Both the position numbers and the translations under genes were made by a program. From Nostoc sp. WHI (GTDB taxonomy: Bacteria; Cyanobacteriota; Cyanobacteriia; Cyanobacteriales; Nostocaceae), in assembly GCF_015714725.1 (NCBI RefSeq), contig NZ_WBKM01000145.1, forward strand, positions 1 to 64,000: a stretch of 64,000 nucleotides of DNA, written 5' to 3'. The notes under the pieces were generated by a model. That model searched no databases, had not been told where the DNA came from, and saw only the letters and a program-made list of their open reading frames with translations. This document shows, piece by piece, positions 16,657 through 25,578 of this stretch (position 1 is the first letter of the stretch; every line of letters starts with the position of its first letter).

Positions 16657-17092
16657 GCTACCGTGTACACACAAGTCGAATTTCTTCTTAAATCCCAAAG
16701 ATTACCTACTTAATCGCAGTGATGGTTAGGGTGGGGTAAAACTAAAGCTAAAACCTTAGTAAATCAGGTTTCAGGTGAGGTTTTAAGAATTTATGCAATA
16801 AATATATTGATTTCGGGTGGTCATTTATTGATTTCGGGTGGTCGTTTATTGATTTCGGGTGGTCGTTTATTGAATTCGGGTGGTCGTTTATTGAATTCGG
16901 GTGGTTGTTTATTGAATTCGGGTGGTCGTTTATTGAATTCGGGTGGTCGTTTATTGAATTCGGGTGGTTGTTTATTGAATTCGGGTGGTCGTTTATTGAA
17001 TTCGGGTGGTCGTTTATTGAATTCAAGCAGTGGTTAGGGTGAGGTAAAACCCAGATTCTTGAACAATTTCAGACTTGTGTGTACACCGTAGC
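16657..17092. mobile_element. Inner 436-bp element carrying a 21-bp minisatellite
   Basis: Terminal inverted repeats of 21 bp, starting GCTACCGTGTACACACAAGT (16657) and ending with its near complement at 17092, differ at one position. The element is flanked by a perfect 9-bp direct repeat CTTAAAAAA (16648-16656 and 17093-17101), a target duplication made inside the outer MITE. Inside are ten 21-bp units (16806-17015) plus a partial one, bracketed by direct copies of GGTTAGGGTGGGGTAAAAC and its variant. Both strands stay open across the array only because 21 is a multiple of three. Confidence 0.85.
16806..17024. repeat. 21-bp tandem repeat, 10 copies
   Basis: The unit is ATTGAATTCGGGTGGTCGTT plus T, with ATTGATTTCG variants in the first three copies and GGTTGT variants in copies 5 and 8. 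Identical unit length and uniform register; no spacers, so it is not CRISPR. Confidence 0.9.
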
Positions 17093-17222
17093 CTTAAAAA
17101 AGGGGGGCTTAGTCTCCTATTTACCTGTTTTTTAAAGGGGTCGCCGCAGGCGGGGGATCAATCTTATCCGAACGGTATTGGGAGTGGGGAGACAAAAAAA
17201 GCTTCCTGCTTGTCCTCTTGTT

Positions 17223-19943
17223 TCACCCCGCAACATCCAACTGCTGATGATTGAGATAAAAATAATGTCCCCGCTTCGCCATCAACTCTTGGTGAGTTCC
17301 ACTCTCAATCAACACGCCGCGATCTAGCACCAAAATTAAATCTGCATTTCGTACAGTTGAAAGGCGATGGGCAATTACTAAGGTGGTTCTGCCTTTGAGA
17401 ATTGTGTTTAAATTCGTCTGAATAATCCTTTCTGATTCTGCATCCAGATGGGAAGTCGCCTCATCTAAAATCAACAGTTTAGGATTGCCTAACAACGCTT
17501 TAGCGATCGCAATTCTTTGTCGCTGTCCTCCAGACAACATCCCCCCTCCTTCACCAATCTGGGTTTCATAACCCATAGGTAACTTTTTAATAAACTCATC
17601 AGCACCCGCCAATCGCGCCGCCTCAATGATCTCTGCTAAAGTTGCCCCAGGATGTGCCAAGCTAATATTTTCCCGAATAGTTCCGCCAAACAAAAAGGTA
17701 TCTTGGTCAACTACCCCAACTTGCTCGCGTAGAGAACGCAACGAAAGACTGGTAATATCGTGACCATCAATCAACACCTTGCCATTTGTGGGAGGATATA
17801 ACCCCAAAACCAGCTTAGAAATCGTGGTTTTCCCCGAACCACTCCGTCCCACCAAGGCAACCATTTGCCCGCTTTGTATTTCAAAACTGAGATTTTCCAA
17901 AACATTGATATCGCTTTCAGGGTGATAGCGAAACGTCACGTTGTCAAAGCGAATGTTACCTTGAATGGGTGGTAAAGATTGTCGCGCCTGGTGCTGCAAA
18001 TCCTCTTCTGGTTCCGCATCCAACACATCATTAATGCGTTCCACGGCAATCACCACTTCTTGCAATTGATTCCACAAAATTGTTAATCGTTGGAAGGGTC
18101 TAATAATATTTCCCAGCAACATATTAAATGCTACCAATTGACCAATGGTTAGCTGGTTGTGAATTACTTGGTACGCCCCGAACCACAGCAACATAGTAGT
18201 TACCACTGCTTCAATTGTGTTGCTGAATATTTGCAGACGATTGCTGATAATTTGCCCGGAAAAGTTAGTTTTTATTTCCTTACTTAATAACTCTTCCCAA
18301 TGCCAACGCACTGTCTGCTCCACTGCTGTGGATTTAACTGTTCGCACACCAGAAAGGGCTTCAATTAGATAGCTACTTTCATTAGCAACAGCATTAAAGA
18401 TTTCCCTAGAAATCTTTTGTAAAAAAGGTGTGGCAATCACTGCCAGCAGGAAAAAAGGCGGTACAATCACCAACACTAGCAACGCCATTTTCCAACTGTA
18501 CCAAAACATCAATCCTAAATAGATAAAGACAGTGACTAAATCCAACAGGATGGACAACGCCTCACCGGAGAGGAAGCGTTGAATTTTGCGGTTTTCCTGT
18601 ACACGAGAGATAATATCCCCCACATAACGGGACTCAAAGTAACTCAAGGGTAGCCGCAGGGTATGGCGAATAAATCCCACAATCAGTGCTAAATCGAGCT
18701 TATTCGCCGTGTGGTCTAACAGATATTGCCGTAATCCCGTCATCGCCACACGAAATAAACTAAAAATCAGTAACCCTAACCCTACCGCCGTTAAGGTTAG
18801 TTCAGATCGCTGCACCACCACTCGGTCTAAAATTAACTGCGTGAATAGGGGGGTAACGAGTCCAAAAATCTGGATAAATAAGGAAGCGACAAACACTTCC
18901 AGCATTACTAAAGAGTGAGGCTTCATTAACTCAAAGAACTGCCAAAAGGGAGTTGTAGTCTCTTTGGCATCCTTCAACCAGGCTGTGGGTTGCAGCAGCA
19001 GTGTATAGCCAGTCCAGTTGGCTTTAAATTCCTGGTGGCTGAGGGTGCGCTGACCAATACCAGGATCTGCCACAATTACCTGTTTTGGGGTGATTTCATA
19101 GACAACGATGTAATGCTTACCCTCCCAGTGGGCGATCGCAGGCAATTTTTGCTTTGCCAATTGGTCAATACTCGCTTTCACCGGTCGTGTAGCAAACCCA
19201 ATACTTTCCGCCGCCGTCGATAACCCCCGCAGCGATGAGCCATTACGGTCAACATTGGCGATATCCCGCAGGCGATTTACACTAAAGTTTTTCCCCCAAT
19301 AGCGAGACACCATCACTAAACAAGCTGCACCGCAATCTGATCCACTCTGTTGGGCAAAAAACGGATAGCGCCGAATCGCACGTTGTAATAAATGCCCGAC
19401 TCGCTGCGTGGAGTTGGGAAAATAGGCTTTGCTAATCTTTTTCTCGCGTGGCTCTACTGCTGGTGTTGACAAAATCTTCGTTTCATGCAGCAGTTTTGAA
19501 TCCGATAGAGGCTGATCTGAGTCCAGGTGTTGGGGGTTACGGGATAGTGCCTTAGCCCACAAATGCTCCTGAATTTGGGGATATTTAGCCATCAATGGCC
19601 ATAACACTTCACCCGGAATAAAGCACAGTTGCAAGTTGACTGAAGCCCTTGCTGCATAAGGTCTGAAGTCATTCTCCTTAAACAAGGTAAATTCCCCAAA
19701 TGAGTCTCCCGCCTCCAAAGTAGCGATTAACTCATCGGCGCTATCTAGTAACCTTGCTTTGCCAGCGATCGCAATATATATACCCGCTTTAGCATCAGTT
19801 CCTTGCCAGAATTTGCCGACTTTTGGATTGATAAATTTAACTTGTTGAAGACAGTGTTGAAATTCCTCTGTTGAAAGAGAATAACCCAGAGTATTGTTGA
19901 ACTGTTGCAGAGTAAGCAACTGAGCAGATATATTTTGCGCCAT
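17223..19943 (-). CDS. cNMP-binding/C39 peptidase/ABC exporter (PCAT type)
   Basis: 906 residues. Residues about 35-120: cyclic-nucleotide-binding-like domain (GDSFGEFTLF). About 195-320: C39 peptidase with FAQQSGSDCGAACLVMVSRYW (catalytic Cys) and HWEGKHYIVVYEITP (His), ADPG. About 345-630: transmembrane exporter domain. C-terminal ATPase: Walker A VGRSGSGKTT, signature MLSGGQRQR, Walker B KLLILDEATSHLD. It cleaves leaders after Gly-Gly and exports the core across the inner membrane; substrates are probably the 3524, 4201, 5191, 5678 and 11222 peptides. It overlaps the end of the upstream HTH gene by about 107 bases. Confidence 0.93.
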   Translation of the reverse strand: MAQNISAQLLTLQQFNNTLGYSLSTEEFQHCLQQVKFINPKVGKFWQGTDAKAGIYIAIAGKARLLDSADELIATLEAGDSFGEFTLFKENDFRPYAARASVNLQLCFIPGEVLWPLMAKYPQIQEHLWAKALSRNPQHLDSDQPLSDSKLLHETKILSTPAVEPREKKISKAYFPNSTQRVGHLLQRAIRRYPFFAQQSGSDCGAACLVMVSRYWGKNFSVNRLRDIANVDRNGSSLRGLSTAAESIGFATRPVKASIDQLAKQKLPAIAHWEGKHYIVVYEITPKQVIVADPGIGQRTLSHQEFKANWTGYTLLLQPTAWLKDAKETTTPFWQFFELMKPHSLVMLEVFVASLFIQIFGLVTPLFTQLILDRVVVQRSELTLTAVGLGLLIFSLFRVAMTGLRQYLLDHTANKLDLALIVGFIRHTLRLPLSYFESRYVGDIISRVQENRKIQRFLSGEALSILLDLVTVFIYLGLMFWYSWKMALLVLVIVPPFFLLAVIATPFLQKISREIFNAVANESSYLIEALSGVRTVKSTAVEQTVRWHWEELLSKEIKTNFSGQIISNRLQIFSNTIEAVVTTMLLWFGAYQVIHNQLTIGQLVAFNMLLGNIIRPFQRLTILWNQLQEVVIAVERINDVLDAEPEEDLQHQARQSLPPIQGNIRFDNVTFRYHPESDINVLENLSFEIQSGQMVALVGRSGSGKTTISKLVLGLYPPTNGKVLIDGHDITSLSLRSLREQVGVVDQDTFLFGGTIRENISLAHPGATLAEIIEAARLAGADEFIKKLPMGYETQIGEGGGMLSGGQRQRIAIAKALLGNPKLLILDEATSHLDAESERIIQTNLNTILKGRTTLVIAHRLSTVRNADLILVLDRGVLIESGTHQELMAKRGHYFYLNHQQLDVAG

Positions 19944-20616
19944 GAATGTCTAAATGTTTTCCTAATTTTGCAAAGTTAATAGGTAAAAATTCGGAATCAT
20001 CTGGAATAGCTGCCGATTTGAGGTCACAAATCAAAATTTTGGAACCCTGAGCCTGTTCATTACTGTTTTGTTCAACATTATTGGGTTTTGGTAGTGTGGA
20101 TAATCCCATCTGTTTGAGTAGCCGCTTGATATGGCGATCGCTTACCTCAATGCCAAATTCCTTTGCTAGATGTTTCGCAAGCCAGTTTGCTGTCCAGCGT
20201 CGAAAAGCATAGCCATGATCGCGAGGACTACTGTTAACTAATTCCTTCAAACGCTCTAAATACTGATCATTCACAGCCTTCGGGCGACCAATGGGGCAAT
20301 CTTGCCATTGGTGCGCCATCCCAGTCCGGGCTATGTGTGTCCAATGTCGTGCTGTTGCTGCACAACATCCCAAGGTTTGACAGATATCTGTTTGAGTTTC
20401 CCCTTCATCTGCCAATAACATGATTTCAATTCGTTGGCGGTAGGATTCAGGTAAACTATTGTGCAAACTTTGTAGTAGCAGTTTCCGTTGAAACGGTGTT
20501 AAACACTTACCACCAGATGCACTTAAGTACTTAGTTTCAGGTTTTGCTTGGCAGTCGGACATATACGTAGAATTTGCTAGTTTTATAGATCCACAAATGC
20601 CCTGTACTTGATGCAT
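19837..20616 (-). CDS. HTH protein upstream of the exporter
   Basis: 259 residues at most; a start at 20562 (MSDCQAKPE) is also possible. The middle has a transposase-like helix-turn-helix (MLLADEGETQTDICQTLGCC) and a second winged-helix block (WTANWLAKHLAKEFGIEVS, HIKRLLKQMGLS), as in IS630-like N-terminal regions, but no DDE domain follows. The last 35 codons overlap the exporter gene out of frame. It could be a domesticated regulator of the export operon or the stump of a transposase; the intact helical domains and fixed position upstream favour a regulator. Confidence 0.6.
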   Translation of the reverse strand: MHQVQGICGSIKLANSTYMSDCQAKPETKYLSASGGKCLTPFQRKLLLQSLHNSLPESYRQRIEIMLLADEGETQTDICQTLGCCAATARHWTHIARTGMAHQWQDCPIGRPKAVNDQYLERLKELVNSSPRDHGYAFRRWTANWLAKHLAKEFGIEVSDRHIKRLLKQMGLSTLPKPNNVEQNSNEQAQGSKILICDLKSAAIPDDSEFLPINFAKLGKHLDIHGAKYICSVAYSATVQQYSGLFSFNRGISTLSSTS

Positions 20617-20805
20617 GATTTGTCAAGCACTTCCAAATGAGTGTTTACACGTACAAATTATTACACTAATAGCGCACATTATTTTATGTATTTTATTATG
20701 TATATATCAAGCTACAAGTCATCTGTTGTAAATTCCGAAGATTAAGGGCTATATAAATTTTGATGAAATATTGGCTAAATACGCTAATTGCGTATAATTA
20801 CTATA

Positions 20806-21007
20806 TTAGGACTTACGCGCTGTAAAAATTTATTATCTTGTGCATCAACGAAAATATGTCGTTTCAGGCTTTTATCAATTATCCTTCAATAAATAGTGTA
20901 GGCGCAGCCCGCCGTAGGCATCGCCTAAAAAGTGCCGAAAAATCAAGGTTTAATGCCTGAAATCCATACCTCATATTTAGTTTCCCCTGTCAATGCGTAA
21001 GTCCTAA
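20806..21007. mobile_element. MITE-like element, 202 bp
   Basis: TTAGGACTTACGC at 20806-20818 is exactly inverted at 20995-21007, with further inner complementarity (TTTCAGGC and GCCTGAAA). It fills much of the 20617-21128 gap, where no gene is seen. Confidence 0.65.
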
Positions 21008-21128
21008 GATATTTGATTTACAAGTATAAATATTTTCAGGATATATAGTTAAGTTTTATCCAGACAGTCTCTTGATCTATCTTCTCAACTATATCGAATT
21101 TTACTTTAGTTACTATTTGCCTGACAGG

Positions 21129-22292
21129 TTAAACTTCAAGCAAAGGGAGACTAACAGTAAATGTTGTGCCCACTCCAACTTGACTATTGACTGTAATTTC
21201 GCCTCCGTATGCTTCGACAGACTTTTTAGCGATCGCTAGCCCCAAACCGGTACCAGGAATGCTTCCCACATTGTCCGCACGTTGGAAAGGCTGAAACAGT
21301 CGCTTTTGGTCTTCTTTCGGAATGCCAATTCCCCAATCTTGAATTCGGAAAATAACTGTTTTTTCCTGACTAATTAGTTCAAAGCGCACTATGCCACCCG
21401 GTAGTGAATACTTAATAGCATTGCTAAGTAAATTGCCCAGAATGTGCCGCAGTAAACTTTTATCCCATAATGCTTCGCCTAATTGCCCAAAAGTGGCGAA
21501 TACCAAAGTCAGATGTTTCTCATCTGCCATTAATTGAACTTCTTCGATTAGTTGGTGGCAAAAAGCTTCTAAATCTAAGCAGATGAGTTCAAATGGCAGT
21601 TTACCAGAATCAGCTTTACTGATGAATGAAACTTCATCTAATAGCTGCGCCATGTTTTTAATCGCCGAGCCAATCATTTGCAAATGATTCTGTTTTTTCT
21701 CTTTGGTCAATTTTTCGTCGTAGTTTTGTAGCAATCCAGCAGCCAAGAGAATAGTATTTAGGGGACTACGAATGTCATGAGAGAGCATTGAGACAAATTC
21801 AGATTTGAACTGGTTGAGTTCATTGGCTTTCATCAGTTCAGCAGTTCGTTCTTCAACTCGGATTTGTAACGTTTCATTGACCGTGCGTAATGATTCTAAA
21901 ACCTGTTTGCGCTCGATCGCATGACGCAGGGAGCGAACCAATACATCTGAATTTACCTGGCGCTTGATTAGATAATCTTGTGCCCCCCGCCGCACTGCCT
22001 CAATTGCCAGTTCTTCATCATTTGTATTGGTTAGGACAACAATCGCTATGCTTGGGGCTAGATCAATCAGAAGAGGCAGAGATGACAATCCTTCACTGTC
22101 AGGTAGAGTTAAATCTAACAAAATAACATCGTAATTACACTGAGTTAGTTGCTGAAGTGCTTCTCCCAATCGCTTCACATGAACCAAAGTAAATTCTTGG
22201 GACTGGGCTTGCATCAAAAACTCTTGTAACAACCTAGCTTCTGCTAGATTATCTTCAATTAACAGGATTTTTACTGAGTAGCTTACAACCAT
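21129..22292 (-). CDS. Response regulator-histidine kinase hybrid
   Basis: 387 residues. Receiver domain at 1-125 (KILLIEDNLAEARLL, phosphoacceptor Asp in VILLDLTLPDSEG, Lys in DYLIKRQ), then a coiled coil (VEERTAELMKANELNQ), HisKA with FVSMLSHDIRSPLNTI, and HATPase with N-box LLSNAIKYS, G1 DWGIGIP and G2 GTGLGLAIAKK. No membrane segment. Receiver-first kinases act mid-pathway, taking phosphate from another sensor. It follows the phytochrome/rcp genes on the same strand by 246 bases, so it may belong to the same light pathway. Confidence 0.88.
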   Translation of the reverse strand: MVVSYSVKILLIEDNLAEARLLQEFLMQAQSQEFTLVHVKRLGEALQQLTQCNYDVILLDLTLPDSEGLSSLPLLIDLAPSIAIVVLTNTNDEELAIEAVRRGAQDYLIKRQVNSDVLVRSLRHAIERKQVLESLRTVNETLQIRVEERTAELMKANELNQFKSEFVSMLSHDIRSPLNTILLAAGLLQNYDEKLTKEKKQNHLQMIGSAIKNMAQLLDEVSFISKADSGKLPFELICLDLEAFCHQLIEEVQLMADEKHLTLVFATFGQLGEALWDKSLLRHILGNLLSNAIKYSLPGGIVRFELISQEKTVIFRIQDWGIGIPKEDQKRLFQPFQRADNVGSIPGTGLGLAIAKKSVEAYGGEITVNSQVGVGTTFTVSLPLLEV

Positions 22293-22421
22293 AATTTTCG
22301 GGTTTCACCCCTGGAAATTTTTGAGTGGTGAGTTAGGATTAGCCCTGTTAAGGTGAGTCTCCTATTCATCAAGCTGTTCCACATCTAGTTTACATATCTA
22401 AATTTAATTAAACATTGTATT

Positions 22422-22530
22422 AGGATTTACGCAAAACTACACGAGGTAGGGGCAATTCATGTAGACGCAAAGCGGCTTCCCGCAGGGTATTGCCCCTACC
22501 CAAAAATAAGGGTTTTGGCTATTATTTGCG
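22422..22530. repeat. Partial copy of the 44.7-kb repeat family
   Basis: GGATTTACGCAAAACTACACG and GTAGGGGCAATTCATG through AATAAGGGTTTTGGCTATT match, in inverse orientation, the right end of the element at 44687-44979. It carries an internal hairpin-like GTAGGGGCAAT...ATTGCCCCTAC. Confidence 0.55.
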
Positions 22531-22538
22531 AGCATCCC

Positions 22539-23000
22539 TCACTCCGATGGTAGCGTGACAGTACAGAGCCAAAAATCTACAATACTCTTGACGATTTGGA
22601 ATAGCTGGTTAAGGTTGCGGGATTTAGTGATATAGCAATTCACATGCAAGTTGTAGCTGTCAAAAATGTCATCCTCATTTTTTGAGGTTGTTAACACAAT
22701 GACTGGAATACATTTTAATGCTGGGTCAGTTTTAATTTCCGCTAGCACTTCTCTACCATCTTTCTTGGGCAAATTCAAATCCAGGAGGATGAGGTCAGGG
22801 CGCGGTACATTAGCATATTCGCCTTCTTGGCGTAAATAAGCCATAGCATCTATGCCATCCCTGACTGTGACCACCTCGTATGGCACTGAACTATTTTTTA
22901 ACGCTTCTTGAATTAAGCGAATGTCGGCTTTATTGTCCTCAACCAAAAAGATAGTTTTGTGTTTTTCTCCTGTTTCTCCGTTCAAGTTCATGTCCTCCAA
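22539..23000 (-). CDS. Rcp1-type response regulator of phytochrome
   Basis: 153 residues (start 23000 or 22991), a single receiver domain: IFLVEDNKADIRLIQEAL, phosphoacceptor in LILLDLNLPKKDGREVL, VIVLTTSKNEDD and Lys in CYITKSRNL. No output domain. Members of this subfamily are encoded directly after cyanobacterial phytochromes and take phosphate from them. The overlap of 62 bases with the phytochrome gene supports translational coupling. Confidence 0.9.
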   Translation of the reverse strand: MEDMNLNGETGEKHKTIFLVEDNKADIRLIQEALKNSSVPYEVVTVRDGIDAMAYLRQEGEYANVPRPDLILLDLNLPKKDGREVLAEIKTDPALKCIPVIVLTTSKNEDDIFDSYNLHVNCYITKSRNLNQLFQIVKSIVDFWLCTVTLPSE

Positions 23001-25230
23001 CTGGAATCGTAAAGTAGAAGGTTACGCCTTCACTCTGTTCTGACTCTACCCAAATCCGCCCTCGGTGGCATTCGACAATCTTCTTACATATCGCTAAACC
23101 TATACCTGTACCGATATATTCATCCCGTGTATGTAGGCGCTGAAAGATGACGAAAATGCGATCGCTAAATTGTGGGTCAATGCCAATACCATTATCCCGA
23201 ACTGAGAACAGCCAGGCATCTTCTATCCTTTTTGCTCCCACATGAATTTGTGGCGGCTGGTGACTGTGGAATTTAATGGCGTTACCGATCAGGTTTTGGA
23301 ATAGCTGCATCAGTTGGGTGCTGTCAGCCATCACCGTTGGTAAGGGGTCGTGGGTGATAGTAGCCCCACTTTCATCAATGCGTTGACGCAAATTGCCCAG
23401 CGCCCGATCTAAGGGTGTTTTTACCTCGATCATTTGAAATGCGATCGCCTGCATATCCACTTTCGAGTATGCCAGCACGTCATCAATTAAAGTCTGCATT
23501 AGGGTAACTCCCTCTACAGCGTAGCTGATAAACTCCTGGGCATCTTTGTCGAGTTGTTTGCCATAGCGCATCTCTAACAGCTGCACGTAATTCACAACTT
23601 GATTAAGAGGTTCTTGTAAGTCATGGGAGGCGACATAGGCAAACTTTTTCAAGTCTGCGTTAGAACGTTCTAAATCCTGCGCTAACTGGGCAAGTTCATC
23701 GGCTTGACGCAGCACAATATTGATAATTGCTTTCCGCAGTTCCAATACTGCTTTAACTTCTACATCTTTCCAAGGCAAAGATGTTAAGCGAACAGTTTCT
23801 TTCCACAGTTCAAATGATTTACGTGGACATAAACTGACATTTCCTTCTGACTCGCTAACTTCAAACGCCTGATTAGGATCGCCACCCCAGTTTACAGTTT
23901 GAATTACTTCCGGTCGAAACCATAAAACATAATTTCGTTTGGCAATGGAAATAGCTAATAAACCGCTAGCGACATTTTTAAAATTTTCGGCATCTGGATA
24001 AATCTGGGGCAAAGAATCTGTATAGAATATTTCTTCTTCAACGTTATTTTTGAGCCATTGCACTAAAAAATTCAGGTCTTCTTCTTTCGGCGTTTCACCA
24101 ACTACCGTGCATTTTCCCCTGTAACACACGGCTGCGCCTTGAGCGCTAGCCAAATCTAAAAAATGCTGCGGGTTTTTAACTAAACCATCAATAAAGTTTT
24201 CTTCTTGAGACATATATTCAATCAAGACTAATTGAATATGTGTCAGATTTATCCGATGATCGTAGTCTTGTGTCTCTTCTCTAGCTGAGATTTCGGCAAA
24301 TATTACTCGCCCCAAAAATTCGCAAGCTTTACGCAATTCGTAGGAGATATATTTAGGAGATTGATGATGGCAAGCAATAAGCCCCCAGAGTTTTTGGTCT
24401 TTAATTAAAGAGATAGTCAGCGTTGCACCAACACTCATATTATGCAAGTACTCTATATGACAGGGAGCAGCACTTCTGAGAATAGAGTTGGTTAAATCAA
24501 TGGGGCGATCGCTAATTGGATTATTAATAGGAAAAATTGTTACTGGTTCAGAAGAAGAATCCGGGATGATTCTAATGGAATTGGCAACAAATAATTTTTT
24601 AGCTGGTTTGGGAATATCTGACTCTGGGTAATGCAATCCTAAGTATGGTTCTAGGATTTCTAGTTTGTCTTCTGCGACGACGGAACCATGTCCATCATCA
24701 TCAAATTTATATAACATTACCCTGTCAAATTCCGTTATTTTCCGAATTTCTTGAACGATAACTTGACCAAACTCACGGAGATTTGATGTTTTTTGGAGTT
24801 GATTTATCGAGGATTGAACTAGATGATAGAAGCTTAAAAATGGAATCTTTTCCTGAGTAATAGCAGGTTCTAATTCCAAAATCAAAAATTTCTCTTGATT
24901 GCGGTGAAATACTGCATCAAATACTATGTAAGTATCACCTTTTTTTCGCACCCAAACTTTGGTGGAATTGATGAAATCAATATCTACCCCGCATAGCCCT
25001 GTTTGAATTCTCTCTATTTGGAATGGGTCGAGTAAATCTTCTAGTTTTTTCTGCAACATACTTTCGGGAGTGATCCCGAAAATCTTTAATGTATTAGTGC
25101 TAACTTGTAATATTTTTAACTCAGGTTCCTCTAAGACTAACAGGATACCATGAGGCTGAATTTCACTAGAAAGATGAATTGATGCCTCTTTCAAGCTAAT
25201 TAAATTAATAACTGGCAGTTCTAAGTTCAT
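22939..25230 (-). CDS. cph1: Cph1-like phytochrome histidine kinase
   Basis: 763 residues, PAS-GAF-PHY-HisKA-HATPase like Cph1 (748). PAS opening ASIHLSSEIQPHGILLVLEEP. GAF has YPESDIPKPAKKLF and the bilin-attachment context RSAAPCHIEYLHNM with Cys257 (Cph1 uses Cys259), then LWGLIACHHQSP. HisKA has VASHDLQEPLNQVVNYV; HATPase has NLIGNAIKFH, DNGIGIDP and GTGIGLAICKK. Red/far-red photoreceptor that phosphorylates the adjacent Rcp1-like regulator. The chromophore Cys is present, so it should be a true phytochrome using phycocyanobilin. Confidence 0.93.
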   Translation of the reverse strand: MNLELPVINLISLKEASIHLSSEIQPHGILLVLEEPELKILQVSTNTLKIFGITPESMLQKKLEDLLDPFQIERIQTGLCGVDIDFINSTKVWVRKKGDTYIVFDAVFHRNQEKFLILELEPAITQEKIPFLSFYHLVQSSINQLQKTSNLREFGQVIVQEIRKITEFDRVMLYKFDDDGHGSVVAEDKLEILEPYLGLHYPESDIPKPAKKLFVANSIRIIPDSSSEPVTIFPINNPISDRPIDLTNSILRSAAPCHIEYLHNMSVGATLTISLIKDQKLWGLIACHHQSPKYISYELRKACEFLGRVIFAEISAREETQDYDHRINLTHIQLVLIEYMSQEENFIDGLVKNPQHFLDLASAQGAAVCYRGKCTVVGETPKEEDLNFLVQWLKNNVEEEIFYTDSLPQIYPDAENFKNVASGLLAISIAKRNYVLWFRPEVIQTVNWGGDPNQAFEVSESEGNVSLCPRKSFELWKETVRLTSLPWKDVEVKAVLELRKAIINIVLRQADELAQLAQDLERSNADLKKFAYVASHDLQEPLNQVVNYVQLLEMRYGKQLDKDAQEFISYAVEGVTLMQTLIDDVLAYSKVDMQAIAFQMIEVKTPLDRALGNLRQRIDESGATITHDPLPTVMADSTQLMQLFQNLIGNAIKFHSHQPPQIHVGAKRIEDAWLFSVRDNGIGIDPQFSDRIFVIFQRLHTRDEYIGTGIGLAICKKIVECHRGRIWVESEQSEGVTFYFTIPVGGHELERRNRRKTQNYLFG

Positions 25231-25578
25231 TTTGATGACGATCCTCCTTTATTGTGGGGGAGTATCAAAACTAGAATATTTATTAATAACGAAGAATCAT
25301 CAATGTAAAAAATTTTATAATTTCTCATTTATTATTTTTACCTTAGTATATAATTTAATATGCTCTAATCTTGTGTTTTGTAGTTTTAATATCATCGGCT
25401 TGGGCTTTTAACAGTCTAACAGTAAATAAAGCTACATAATGATAATAAATGTGATGTCACTGCTTTTTCACGTCAAACCGTTTCTCTCCGACTCGGAAAG
25501 GGACAGACTTAAAGAAAAGTTCAAACTGACGTTATGTTAAGTTGAGAAAACTGCTCAATGTTCCCATACCTTCTTTAA
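25231..25578. other. Promoter-containing intergenic region
   Basis: AT-rich spacer of about 350 bases between the mannosyltransferase stop and the phytochrome start. I see nothing structured apart from GGGGGAG-rich bases just upstream of the phytochrome start. Confidence 0.4.

Larger units (their letters stand above)
16597..17180. mobile_element. Outer MITE split by a second element
   Basis: Ends CAATACGGTTCGG (16597-16609) and CCGAACGGTATTG (17168-17180) are inverted with one mismatch and match the intact copy at 61934-62067. Ten bases just outside (AGAGTGGGGA and GGAGTGGGGA) are a 9/10 target duplication. Without the inner insert it would be about 139 bp. It lies between hlyD and the exporter gene of the same operon. 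Confidence 0.8.

Noticed and set aside
16556..16698. N-terminal extension of HlyD
   Set aside because: These codons translate the MITE end (GGWGGSPRAKHI-like); the ATG at 16556 with GGAAA gives a normal HlyD start.
16806..17024. Possible CRISPR array or repeat protein (open frames on both strands)
   Set aside because: Contiguous 21-bp units with no spacers; both frames are open only because 21 is divisible by three, and no start context is credible.
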